Shown in pieces: positions 1 to 10,085 of a stretch of DNA of 64,000 nucleotides. Source of the stretch: Craterostigma plantagineum (lineage: Eukaryota; Streptophyta; Magnoliopsida; Lamiales; Linderniaceae); the NCBI GenBank assembly GCA_027422505.1, contig JAPQWV010000300.1, forward strand, positions 620,001-684,000. Reading direction: 5' to 3'. The notes under the pieces were generated by a model. That model was not told the DNA's origin and made no database searches. It was given only the letters and a program-made list of their open reading frames with translations. The position numbers and the translations under genes are program-made. Each line of letters starts with the position of its first letter. Position 1 is the stretch's first letter.

Positions 1-602
1 GCCATAACAAGGTCTTAAGTTAAACATCTGCAAAATAAATATATTTGGCAAGTAAGCAGGCAAACATGTAAACATACCGGAGAAGCAAATCAGCATGCAA
101 ATAGTAAAAAACAGATTAATCTGACATGCAAAGAATAAAAATCAGAGAAGTAAAATAGCATGCACACAAAAATCAAAATCAATTATGCATGCAAAAATAG
201 AAAGAATATCAGAGCTTCACTCTCAATGGAGTATGGAGTTTCCTTCTGATGCTTTCTCGGCTGCTTCTCCTTCTTGGTCAGCTCCCCCTGTTTGTTCGGC
301 TCCTTATTCTGCTCCTCCTGAATTTCTTTATCTCCCCCTTTTATCTGCACAACCTTCTCCCCCTTTTTGGGAAGAAAGAAAAAAAACTCAGAGAACTTCT
401 CTGTTAGCCAACTTGCAGATATTGAGGTAAATGTGGGACTAACATTTGGGCCAATATTCTGAGACTCAGAAACAAGTTAGTTCGCCATAAAGAAATCAAA
501 GATAAATTCAGTAAATTGAGATGCAAGACAGAATGGGTAACCCTTGATTATATCAAACACAGTCAAGAACAGACAGTAAATTGAGAATGTAACGCACCAT
601 CA
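1..602 (-). repeat. 3' LTR, partial
   Basis: Nearly identical to about 3300-3901 apart from scattered substitutions and 1-bp indels. Both copies share the segment from GCCATAACAAGG to CACCATCA. The rest of this LTR (about 980 bp) lies left of the window. Small open frames here (185-430 and its twin 3484-3729) are part of the LTR and probably not genes. Confidence 0.8.
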
Positions 603-730
603 AAGTTACTTTTGATGGCTAAAATCTCACTACTTTCGTTCGCAATATGCTCGACTTTCTCCTTAACAAAGACTATCTTAGGTCTATCATGTATAACAGA
701 ATCTGAAGCTTTAGTAGGCTGAGAATTAAA

Positions 731-2262
731 TCATAAGCCTTGCTTATCGAAAATACCTAAAGACAATACCTCATCAAGGCTCGATTTACCCTTGTTCAAC
801 TTTGTGAAAGTTTCGTTGGCATCGTTGACTTGCATTTGAAGTATGTCAATCTCCTTGTCCTTACGTGTCAGCACGGCCTCCATTTTGTTCATATCATCTA
901 CCAAGCTTTCGATCATCTTCTCGTTCTTGGCATTCTCCTCGGACAGAATCTTCAACTCGGCTTTGAGTTCTGCATTCTTCGCCTTTTCCTTCTCATATTG
1001 TGCGGACATCATCTTGACGGCTTCATTAACTTGAATTTCTACACAAGTGTCACCTTCTAACTTTGCATCATCAAAACTAGAATACCCATCAAAACAGTTT
1101 AAATCATCATAATAAAAAATAATATGTTTTTCAGATGTTGAGTCAGAAGTTGGCTCAACATCAGTTACCGCAGTGAAGTCGATTTGATGATCTTCGTCGT
1201 CCGAGAAGGATTGAATGGTCACTGATGATTACTTAGTCTCCTTTGCACACTGTTCTTCCTCTTCATCATTGAAGAGATCGACCCAAAGTGATTTTCCACG
1301 CTTGCGAAGGGTGTTCGCGCATTCATTGGCATAATGACCCCAGCCCCGTGCATGCATGGCATCTCACTGAATTCCCAGTCAATCCTCTTCTTTCATCAGG
1401 ATTGCATTTGAAGAACGGGGGCGCAAACCAAGGTTCTGCTTTTCCATTCTGGCCATTCCTGAATGTTGGGCCATTTTTCTGCTCAACATTCTTCTTCTGA
1501 AGGAACTTTGTAAATTTCTTCACGCACATAGCCATATCCTCATCATTGTCAGGGTCAACTTCATCAGTTTGCACCTTGAATGACTGACTGATTAGAGCAA
1601 TGCTTTTGCCGCGTGAAGCTCTCTTTTGGACTTCGAGGTTGGTCTCATAGTTCTTCATAATGTTCATCAATGTGTTGAAGTCCAACGTGGCCAGATTGTG
1701 GGCTTCCTCGACCGCAGCTACCTTCACATTAAACTTCTCACTTAGTGTACGAATTGCTTTAGAAATTAATACCTTATTCGAGATCGGATCTCTGAGACTA
1801 GCACACTCCCTCGAGATCGTCAGAATCTTGCCGAAGTACGTGGTAATGTCCTCGTCTTCCTTCATTTTGAGGTTTTCGAACTGGTTGAGGAGAAGCCTTA
1901 GTCGGGTTTCCCTCACACTTGCATCGCCTTCGCAATAGATCCCACGCATTCTTTGCCGTAGTACAGTTCTGGATGATCTTGAACACGAAAATGTCCACCG
2001 AAGAGAAGATGGCGTTTAAGGCTTTGTCATTGAACTCGGCGGCATTTTGCTCAGGAACCGTCCAGTCATCGATCGGTTTCTCAAAGACTTCACCATCAGC
2101 ATCGGGGGCAGATTTGGGTATCGTATAACCGTTGAGAAAAGCCTCCCACGCACGTGTGTCAATTGATTTGATGTATTGGCGCACACGAACCTTCCAATAG
2201 GCATAATTGGAACAGTTTAACACAGAGACTTTGCCGAGATGGTTTGAGCTTGTAACATCCAT
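731..2262 (-). pseudogene. Copia-type gag with zinc knuckle and acidic coiled coil, frameshifted
   Basis: Retroelement capsid protein that would package element RNA. Read on the minus strand from ATG at 2262. The N-terminal part has the usual plant Copia gag layout (SNYAYWKVRVRQYIKS, then NAWDLLRRR), and shifts frame near 1930. The second frame runs to about 1323 and enters a CCHC knuckle (C-H-A-C then GLG-H and YANEC), where a second frameshift falls inside the knuckle. A third piece, 1222-731, is an acidic, Lys/Glu-rich coiled coil. At least two frameshifts and an in-frame stop near 1230 make it a pseudogene. No pol domain follows. Confidence 0.75.
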
Positions 2263-2299
2263 AGATTAGGATAAAAATGCTTAGTCACTTCAAGCGGAG

Positions 2300-2311
2300 G
2301 CTCTAATACCA
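2300..2311 (-). other. tRNA-Met primer-binding site
   Basis: On the minus strand the sequence reads TGGTATTAGAGC, one mismatch from the TGGTATCAGAGC complement of initiator tRNA-Met. It lies 3 nt inside the 5' LTR edge, which fixes that edge at 2315 (TG...CA). Confidence 0.8.
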
Positions 2312-2314
2312 CTT

Positions 2315-3901
2315 TGAAGTGGTCCCGGTACGTTATGGATATAAAACGCTAAGTTATAAACTGGGTGTTGGATAACATGTTAGGGTAACATTCGATCTAA
2401 CACTGAAGCGCACAACGGAATATTTTGATAACTTAGTGACGAAAATAGATAAACACAAGGTGTAAATTGTGCAGCAAGTTCTTCAACTTCCTGCGTGCCT
2501 CAAGGCGAAATTCCACTACAGCAATGGATGGCAAACTAACTATCCGAAGATAGTAAAAACGAGCCTAGAAAAACTACGAATCTAAACGATCCTGAAAAAC
2601 CTACGAAGTACTAAAACTTCTGAAAACACAATACTAGGTTAAAAGACAACTCTCGTCATATATAAAACTCGCTCAAATTCGATATATGTTTCGCTCAATA
2701 TTTACTCCATGAAAAGCTCTCTCGAAAGTCGTGTTTCTGGCAGCTCGAAATCTCCTTATTTTATAGGTCTTGTCTCCCTCTTGAATTGGTATGAGATCCC
2801 TTGATAATCTCTCAAAATATCTCTACGAAGATCTCCCTAAATATAGTATATATTTAGTTCGAATCTTCTCATCTCATTGGCCGATCTCTTATCCTCTATT
2901 TATGGTATTGACTGATTCTCCTTTGATATTCAGATCTTCTAAGTATGGTAGTTGCTTGACTTGAACTCCAAGCATCCTATATTTAGTATGCTTCCTTCCA
3001 AAACTCATTCAAGCTACTCCACGCGCTTTCCGCAGACAACAATGTTGACTGTAATGTTAGCTCGACATTGTCAATGGTGAGCTAGTCAACATTAACAATC
3101 TCCCCACAATGTCGAGCTAGTCAACATTAACAATCTCCCCATTTTTATCTTTCTTCCCAAAACTCATGCAGATTTAAAAGTTCCAAAACTCCCCCTGAAG
3201 GCAAAATCTACTCAATCACAAAAATATTAAAAGATGGTTAGAGTAGACGCAAACAGAATAGCGATTAAACTATTCAAAATACTACGAAAATAGTACATAG
3301 CCATAACAAGGCCTTAAGTTAAACATCTGCAAGATAAATATATTTGGCAAGTAAGCAGGCAAACATGTAAACATACCGGAGAAGCAAATCAGCATGCAAA
3401 TAGTAAAAAATAGATTAATCTAACATGCAAAGAATAAAAATCTAAGAAGTAAAATAGCATGCACACAAAAATCAAAATCAATTATGCATGCAAAAATAGA
3501 AAGAATATCAGAGCTTCACTCTCAATGGAGTATGGAGTTTCCTTCTGATGCTTTCTCGGCTGCTTCTCCTTCTTGGTCAGCTCCCCCTGTTTGTTCGGCT
3601 CCTTATTCTGCTCCCCTGAATTTCCTTATCTCCCCTTTTTATCTGTACAACCTTCTCCCCCTTTTTGGGAAGAAAGAAAAAAAAACTCAGAGAACTTCTC
3701 TGTTAGCCAACTTACATATGTTGAGGTAAATGTAGGACTAACATTTGGGCCAACATTCTGAGATTCAGAAACAAGTTAGTTCGCCATAAAGAAATCAAAG
3801 ATACATTCAGTAAATTGAGATGCAAGACAGAATGGGTAACCCTTGATTATATCAAACACAGTCAAGAACAGAGAGTAAATTGAGAACGTAATGCACCATC
3901 A
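2315..3901 (-). repeat. 5' LTR, complete (about 1.59 kb)
   Basis: Bounded by the primer site at 2300-2311 and by the end of similarity to the left copy near 3901-3908. On the plus strand it starts TGAAGTGGTC and ends with CA at 3900-3901. A few bases beyond CA also match, so the right edge is uncertain by about 7 bp. It includes a repeated phrase around the word ACAATGTCGAGCTAGTCAAC near 3060-3140. Confidence 0.75.
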
Positions 3902-4040
3902 AAGTTAATTTTGCACCATACCTCCTTATCGACAGAGAATCCCGCAAAAACTGGTTGGCCTGCTCCACTGCAGCCGTAGGAGATAAATCATGGTATTCCA
4001 TGGCCTTCTTATTCCTCAAGCCCCAAAGTGACCAACAAAG
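3902..4040 (-). pseudogene. LINE (non-LTR) remnant, zf-RVT to RNase H linker, distal part
   Basis: The minus frame reads CWSLWGLRNKKAMEYH, matching the W-x-LW-x2-RN signature at the end of the zinc-binding reverse-transcriptase domain of plant LINEs. The frame is interrupted at 4040 by the LTR element 4041-6707 and resumes at 6713. About 45 codons remain here before the junction with the TR-GAG element. Confidence 0.6.
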
Positions 4041-4434
4041 CGTTGTTTTATTTTATGTTGTAGAGGACCGAGTGTTTGTTGTGTGAGAGGAGAAGAAATA
4101 TTTTAATAACTTGCTCGTTAGTTTATGGAGGAGAAACGAATTTTTCTTACAAATGAACAAAGCTTTTTTTCTTTTCTATTTCTGATACAAGCACAACTTA
4201 GCATTAGGCAACGAGCCCTTTTTTGTCCTTCCTCTCATTCTATCACACTTGCATCGTATGATCTTTTTATAGTGTTATGTAACCATGTAAAGACAAATAA
4301 TAAGAAAAGTCAAACAAATCTTATCTATTATTTTCCTTGATCCGACCTTCTTAGGAAGATTTGTTTCTTCATGCGCATAGAATTTTTCGGCCGAGCAGAC
4401 TTTTTACCGTTTTCGATTTCTTGATTATCCAACA
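4041..4434 (-). repeat. 3' LTR of chaperone-carrying element, copy 1
   Basis: Aligns over its full length with 6316-6707. The expected terminal TG is CG here (4041-4042). On the minus strand the LTR starts TGTTGGATAATC, a typical Copia terminus. Confidence 0.88.
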
Positions 4435-4448
4435 AATTCCCCCCTTAA
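4435..4448 (-). other. Polypurine tract
   Basis: The minus strand reads about TTAAGGGGGGAATT directly before the 3' LTR, as expected for the plus-strand primer of an LTR retrotransposon. Confidence 0.75.
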
Positions 4449-4563
4449 GCTCAACCATCTTTCGGTCTTTCAACCCTCCTTAAACTTAATTCTTTTTCGT
4501 GTATCATACGTTGCAGCTCGCCACTTGGCATCTTTAAATGCCTTCGAAACTTTACTTCAGTGC

Positions 4564-5951
4564 TTAGCGTGAGCGGTCCATTCCATGCGTCTTTGTCTGC
4601 AGGTTCTTATCGCTTTTATCGGGATTCGCAGTCTTTGGCTCCTGCGGATGAAATATCTGATTTGCTTCTTCTGGTATTTGTTTCTTTCCACCTTTTATTT
4701 TAACCTCAATTTCGCCGTCTAGCTTCTGCCCTTCTTTAGTGGCAAAATACAACATCTTGCCGTTGTATTTCGTCAACTGCATAACTGCACATTCTCGATT
4801 ACATCAATCACGTGCAAAACCTCGTAGCACTTTTTCATCGGGGATTCGAAGAATAGAGAGTCCTCTATGGCCTTTTCTCTCTCATCGATGTTGTAAAAAA
4901 TGACGTAGGCATGTTCTTCCTCCATCTTCGTGACGTAGCCGGTCAGGCCCGTCGGCTCGTCGCTAGCAGCTGACATGTCGAATCCTTCGTATTCCTTAAC
5001 ATGCTTCTTCTTATTGATGACCTTCACGAGAACGGTTCTGTATTGATCCGCCTTGTTTCTTACGAGTACATCGATGTTATTGGCGACCACCTCTGCGACT
5101 TCTTTGTGGTTTTTGTCGATCTCTTTTTCCTTCAAATTTTGTTTATCGTCCATCCGCTTTGGGGCCTCCTTGGTCGCCGTCTTGACCTCGTTTTTCTCGT
5201 TCGAATCCAATTTATCGGAGATCTTATCCCTTTCATTAATTCGTTTCCTCAAATTATTCATGTAGATCTCGAGTTTGTTCCTCGCCTCGATCCACTCTTT
5301 CACCTCCTTTTCTTTCTGGCGTGCTTTTTCCTTGTTAACGCGCTCCATCTCTTTAGGGCTGACCTCATTAGAGTTCCCCGATCTTTTGTCTACTGACTTC
5401 TTCGCAGTCATTCGCAAGGCCTCCGTCGTGTCTACGGCCATCTTATTCGCGTACTTCATAAGCTCCTTCACATCGTTGGCTTTCTCGAACACAGTATCGT
5501 CATGCTCAACTTCCTTGGCCTTCTCGCCGACGCCATCGGCTTTCTCAGGTGATTGTCGAGGAGGCGTCTCTTCAACCGCCTCCTCTTTCTCGAGCTTTGA
5601 GGACTCCTCCTCGTAGGGAGGTTCCGTTGGTGGAGTGGTGGTGGATACTTCACGAGTGATATTTTCTTTTCCCACTTCTACGGCTGCTTAAGCCTTTTTC
5701 TCTTCTTTCACGGCCTCTTCGGCCTTTGGAGATTTTTCCTCCTCTTCTTCGCCATCGGCTTTCATCTTTGATGTTTTGCCTTTTTCTTTTCCCGTCTCGG
5801 GCTTTAGTGGTGGCTCGACCTTTTCCTTTTCCACCACCGGCTCAGCGTGATCTCTATCAAGCTTTTCTCGTATGGGTTCGCCCTCAACGTTCTTCTCGTC
5901 CTCCTTCGTCGTCTCAAGTTCGCCCTGTTTTTGTGGCTGAACTTGCTGCAA
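4564..5951 (-). pseudogene. Chimeric chaperone-like ORF: HSP70/BiP lid plus HSP90 segment
   Basis: Follows gag. It begins with a Lys/Glu-rich stretch (5951-5688, then a stop), then a 300-codon frame 5675-4773 and a shifted frame 4782-4564. In the 300-codon frame, residues about 105-197 (5363-5085) match the C-terminal lid of plant ER HSP70 (BiP) in order: SPKEMERV, KEVKEWIEARNKLEIYMNN, DKLDSNEKNEV, TATKEA, then a MDD-x-QN-x3-KE stretch. Residues 246-298 plus the next frame (4940-4717) match the HSP90 segment running from YVTKM through KKCYEVLHVIDVI to LTKYNGK and ATKEGQKL. The frame breaks between VIENVQL and QLTKYNGK. The HSP70 ATPase domain and HSP90 N-terminal domain are absent, so chaperone activity is unlikely. 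Homology is by eye. Confidence 0.7.
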
Positions 5952-5983
5952 TCAGCGTCTTTATACGCTTTCTCCAACAGCTC

Positions 5984-6313
5984 TCAGGCTTCTTCGGCTT
6001 TTCTCCTACCTGTAAGTTCTATTGCCTCGTAAATGATGAGGAGCGCGAGACTATTTTGTGTGAACGTCTTCCATTGCGATATTGAATACCATGTCGTATT
6101 TTCGTGTTTGATATATCCTTCTTCGATGATTTGCCATACGCCTTGCGATTTGAACAGTGCTTTCATTTCGATGCTCCACCTTGCATAGTTATTCTCGGTG
6201 AGTTGCAGGATTAACGTGTGGACATCTAATATCCACCTCCACACCATCGGCGGCATCATCGGCTCTAGCTCTTGCTCCATCGACGTTGGCGATACCATCG
6301 GCTCTGATACCAT
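5984..6313 (-). pseudogene. Copia-type gag (UBN2-like), copy 1
   Basis: Starts MVSEPMVS at 6313. The ATG overlaps the primer-binding site, because ATGGTATCAGAGCC is read as M-V-S-E-P. The core LTENNYARWSIEMKALFKSQ and the IIYEAIELT segment are the usual start of UBN2-type gag in plant Copia elements. The frame ends near 5984; the sense shifts into the WELLEKAYKDA-type segment and the 5951 frame. The capsid role is a family assignment. No zinc knuckle is seen. Confidence 0.7.
6301..6312 (-). other. tRNA-Met primer-binding site overlapping the gag start codon
   Basis: The minus strand reads TGGTATCAGAGC exactly, 3 nt inside the 5' LTR (edge at 6316). The preceding A makes ATG, so the gag ORF opens inside the primer site. 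Confidence 0.85.
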
Positions 6314-6315
6314 TT

Positions 6316-6707
6316 TGTTGTTTTATTTTATATTGTAGAGGACCGAGTGTTTGTTGTGTGAGAGGAGAAGAAATATTTTAACAACTTGCTCGTTAGTTTA
6401 TGGAGGAGAAACGAATTTTTCTTACAAATGACCAAAGCTTTTCTCTTTTCTATTTCTGATACAAGCACAACTTAGCATTAGGCAACGAGCCCTTTTTTTG
6501 CTTCCTCTCATTCTATCATACTTGCACGTATGATCTTTTTATAATGTTATCTAACAATGTAAAGACAAGTAATGAAGAAAAGTCAAACAAATCTTATCTT
6601 TTTATTTTTCCTTGATACGATCTTCTTAGGAAGATTTGTTTCTTCATGCACATAGAATTTTTCGGCAGAGCAGACTTTTTGCCGTTTTTGATTGAGCTTA
6701 TCCAACA
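6316..6707 (-). repeat. 5' LTR of chaperone-carrying element, copy 1
   Basis: On the plus strand it starts TGTTGTTTTATT and ends TCCAACA. It is similar throughout to 4041-4434 with scattered substitutions, so the insertion is not very recent. The target duplication CAAAG follows at 6708-6712. Confidence 0.88.
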
Positions 6708-6712
6708 CAAAG

Positions 6713-6870
6713 AACAAGGAAGCGATCAAACTCGCACCGATCGATTTCCGCAAAAACATCCCGAATCCATGCTTCTGGAGTACCAGGCCATCGCAACACA
6801 ATCGACAGAGGCATGCTTGCCCTCCTCCAGAAGTCGATCGAACGCGGGCCTTATTAACTAGCGAATGCAC
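6713..6870 (-). pseudogene. LINE remnant, proximal part
   Basis: The minus frame contains GTPEAWIRDVFAEIDRCEF and DRFLVLCW, the linker before the W-x-LW-x2-RN signature found at 3902-4040. The two halves join across the target duplication of the nested LTR element. No RT catalytic motif is left in the window. Confidence 0.55.
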
Positions 6871-7503
6871 AGTGAGTCCATATACAATCTAATAATCTAT
6901 TCGTATGTTAGAAGGATCACTTCATTGGTTCAAGTTATACATGGGCCTCAATATATTTTTAAGTCCGATAGGAATCAAGTACCAGGCCCAAGTTCAAGAA
7001 TGCTACATTTTATTTAAAACCCTAGATCAAGTCTTCATTTCATTCATTGATCTTTTTTCTTTTCTTCAACAACACAGACCGGCCAGCACATTTTTCACTC
7101 TTCACTCTCACAAAATCATCTCTGTTATTCTCCAGTAATATTTACTTGTTGTATTTGGTTTCATACACATCTTGTGTAAAGATTTTCGTAGCGTGAAATG
7201 ATTCAAAATACTTTTGATTTATCACATGGGTTTCTCATATACACGCATGTGCTTTAAACTGTAGAATATGCTAGATAGCTTTTTTATCACGTAATATCTT
7301 ATATTTTTAAATATTTTGATAAATGCTGATTTGGTTAAAATGGTGATTTTTCATATTTGGCGTTGACCAACTATTAAATCGCGACTTTAATACAGCTCGA
7401 AGCGACTTTAGTAGTTCAAACGAAGGACTGACGAGGATCATATTTCAGATTTCTCTCGAATTTGATCGCAGTATCTGTCAGTATTGTGCTTTGTAGTTTT
7501 ACG
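6871..7503 (+). promoter_or_regulatory. 5' flank and leader of the ceramidase gene
   Basis: AT-rich stretch without a recognisable ORF or transposon terminus. An AAAACCCTAGA word near 7016 is the kind of telo-box-like motif common upstream of plant genes. The transcription start is not determined. Confidence 0.3.
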
Positions 7504-9270
7504 ATGAAGAGGCGAACAGCTTTGGGATGGATCGTACCGATTGTGTGCTTTGTGGTGTTGATGATAGTTACGCCGTCGATTCCTCAGTCGCAGGAGTACC
7601 ACGACTTCGCCGATCAACGCCGATTCTTTGGTGAACAAATCATTTAAATTACGTCCAGTATTATTGAAAATTTTCGTTTACTTTCCGTCCCCCTTTGTGA
7701 TTGTGTATATGAAATTGAATCTGGTGATTATTATTCCAGGAATACCTAATGCGCTGGACGTCGTTTCCAATTTCCCTTTCTTCGTTGTTGGGGTGGTAGG
7801 GCTTGTTCTCTGCCATTACAAGAATTTCTTTAAGCTGAGGTATATAGTACTTCTCATTTCGTTTTAGAAGTACCTCATCTTTGAATGGTTAGTTTTCTAT
7901 TTGTTGACGTTGTAGTTTTGGTGAAGCTGCTTTGATATGAGATTGTAAATTCTATAAACAAGTGAAGTGAAGCTGTTACAGAAGAGTGTAAGACCTTCGT
8001 AGATGATTATTAAGCTTTATTATCTCGCTTAGGTGAATTATATGCCTACTTGATCATATGTTATAAATCGATTCCGTGAGGTTCAAACATCTATTTCTCC
8101 CCATGTCTTCTCCCTTGTCAGAACAGGTGAAGTTTTCAGCTTCTACTAGCAACTTTTTTTCCATCAATATATCCTTAGTACATACAAGTTGAGTGATATT
8201 TTTTCTTCAAATTGGCGGGTGGAAAAATTAGCTTGCCAGGTGAAATTTGGGGCTGGACGGTCTTCTTCATCGGCGTGGCTGCAGTTGCATTTGGTTCCTC
8301 TTACTATCACCTCGAACCTAACAATGCTCGTCTTGTCTGGGATCGTTTGCCGGTGAGCTTTTATTTTGTCTGGAATTTCTGTATCATGATTTAGGGCAAG
8401 TCACGTGCTAACACTCATAAAGTTCCACTGTAATAGATGACTGTGGCATTTACTTCCATCATTGCGATTTTCATCATCGAGCGAGTGGATGTGCGCAAGG
8501 GAACTTTCTCCATCGGCCCTCTTCTCTTAGCAGGCATTATCAGCATTTTATATTGGAGGTAAGGCGCTTCGAATCCATGTCAGAAATTCCAAATTTGCTA
8601 ACATAAGTAACCCAACCACTCTTTTTCTCCCCTTTGTTGTAGGTTCTTCGACGACCTTCGTCCATATGCAGTGGTGCAATTCATTCCTTGTATAGCAATA
8701 CCAGCGATGGCTATACTATTGCCTCCTATGTACACGCACTCCTCATACTGGCTTTGGGCAGCAGGTTTTGTGCTTCCCCATGCTTATTACAGGAGCCCAT
8801 TCATCATCCTTCTAACATTCATCACATCTTTGCAGGGTTTTATCTTTTAGCGAAGATTGAAGAAGCAGCCGATAAGCCCATCTATAATCTCACTCGCCAC
8901 ACTGTGAGCGGTCACACTCTTAAGCATCTATGCGCAGCTATGGTTCCCTTGTTTCTGACTCTCATGCTTGCAAAGAGAGAGGTCTTGGAAGAAAGGTACC
9001 TTTTTTGCTTACATTTTCAACTACGTTCGTAGCTTGTAAACTCCATTACATAATCTCGAGCTTAGCTTATGTGACGAAACCTCGAAATAACGTATTAGAA
9101 GATTTAGATTGTGACTAACCTTGTCTTTTTCTGGGACTTTCATCTATTTCAGAATCAGTTTGCTGCAGACGTGGAGAATTTCGCGGAAAAAGGTTAAGGA
9201 AAACGGTAACAATGCAGAGAACGTATCGTGTGAGTATTCGACCGTCCCTTCCAATGAACCGCGGGGATAA
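7504..9270 (+). CDS. Alkaline (phyto)ceramidase-family membrane protein, 7 exons, 289 aa
   Basis: Model: 7504-7630, 7740-7839, 8232-8352, 8437-8558, 8643-8764, 8836-8995, 9153-9270. All junctions are GT-AG, phases agree, and the frame ends in TAA. The family consists of multi-pass enzymes that hydrolyse ceramide in the ER/Golgi. The full ACER-type metal and catalytic set is visible: Ser98-x3-His102, Asp113 (H-L-E-P then VWD) and His224-x3-His228 (HTLKH). There are about seven hydrophobic segments, starting with TALGWIVPIVCFVVL. The acceptor of exon 3 (TTAG at 8228-8231) was chosen because the next AG gives an immediate stop. Plant homologues are annotated as alkaline phytoceramidase (Arabidopsis At5g11870-like, from memory). 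The gene looks intact. Confidence 0.87.
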
Positions 9271-9587
9271 AATGCTGTACAGCTTTCTTTCTTACACTAT
9301 ATGATATGTTTACTGCTAGTAACTTATGTATGAAAACAAAAATAATAGCTTTTTACTACTTCAAAACTTCACACATGGATCAACCGAGTCTGTGCTGAGC
9401 TTTTGTAAAGATGTATCGGTTTGTTTTCTGTGAATGGGGATGTTTTAGTAGAAATATGATTCCCATTTCTCATTACGAACAAAACAATCGTGAATTAATC
9501 TAATAAAAACAAAAAAGCTTAGGATAAATTAACAATTATTAGATGAATTCAATTATATATTTTTGGATCGACGAAAGAAGATATCAT

Positions 9588-9674
9588 GGGGTGGTGGCGC
9601 AGTTGGCTAGCGCGTAGGTCTCATAGCTTTGTTGAGTTATCCTGAGGTCGAGAGTTCGAGCCTCTCTCACCCCA
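9588..9674 (+). tRNA. Elongator tRNA-Met (CAT), intron-containing
   Basis: GGGGTGG pairs with the 3' end CTCACCCC, with A as discriminator. The D arm is GCGCAGTTGGCTAGCGC, the anticodon CAT is at 9622-9624, and the TPsiC arm reads GAGAGTTCGAGCCTCTC. About 11 extra nt after the anticodon form the short intron typical of plant elongator tRNA-Met. CCA is not encoded. Confidence 0.93.
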
Positions 9675-10077
9675 TTCATTTTTATTTTATTCTCTATTTT
9701 AGCAAAAAGGCTATGTCAAAACACCATAGAACCTAAAATAATACTGAATTATAAAATACTTGTCATATTCTTCTCTCCAATCGAAAACATTTTAAATTTA
9801 TTACCTACCCAATAGATATATTTGTGTTTCACTGGACTCATTTATCAAGAGCTCTCTATCTCCATCCCCTTCTATGAATTATAAAGACGAATTTTGGATC
9901 GATTTTGATGATGTGCTTCTAGATTGTCTTAGCGTTTATTAAGCATAATTTATCATGCACAGCATTTATGAGCTTTCTTTATCCTTTTTCATTAAAAAAT
10001 CTAGACTCTTTGCATCTATTTGATCCTATTGTATGACTAGATTTCTAACTATTGTCATATTGCATCCATGTAATTAC
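9675..10077. other. Intergenic, AT-rich
   Basis: No ORF, RNA gene or transposon terminus recognised between the tRNA gene and the hAT target duplication. Confidence 0.5.
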
Positions 10078-10085
10078 GTTCAATC

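Larger units (their letters stand above)
1..3901 (-). mobile_element. Gag-only LTR retrotransposon (TR-GAG-like), left end off window
   Basis: Minus-strand element. A direct repeat (1-602 and about 3300-3901) marks the two LTRs. A tRNA-Met primer site lies at 2300-2311 and a Copia-type gag at 731-2262. No protease, integrase or reverse transcriptase can be seen between gag and the 3' LTR, so it would depend on an autonomous relative. Long LTRs, a Met primer and a coiled coil after the zinc knuckle resemble the SIRE/Maximus group of Copia; that assignment is inference. Its 5' end lies next to a LINE remnant. Confidence 0.75.
4041..6707 (-). mobile_element. Small LTR retrotransposon with gag and chaperone-like ORF (copy 1)
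   Basis: Two 392-394 bp LTRs are flanked by an exact 5-bp duplication CAAAG (4036-4040 and 6708-6712). A tRNA-Met primer site (6301-6312) and a purine tract beside the left LTR set the minus orientation. The internal region encodes a UBN2-type Copia gag and then a Glu/Lys-rich ORF with HSP70-lid-like and HSP90-like segments. It has no pol and is therefore non-autonomous. It sits in a LINE remnant whose reading frame continues on both sides. A second family member is at 43500-46186. Confidence 0.88.

Noticed and set aside
185..430. 81-codon ORF (and twin at 3484-3729)
   Set aside because: Both are in LTRs of the same element, CT-rich, and diverge by frameshift.
4940..5363. Chaperone-like ORF as ordinary low-complexity Lys/Glu coiled coil
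   Set aside because: Considered first, but non-repetitive, hydrophobic and Cys-containing words follow HSP70 and HSP90 order in two independent copies; chance composition does not explain that. A profile search should still decide.
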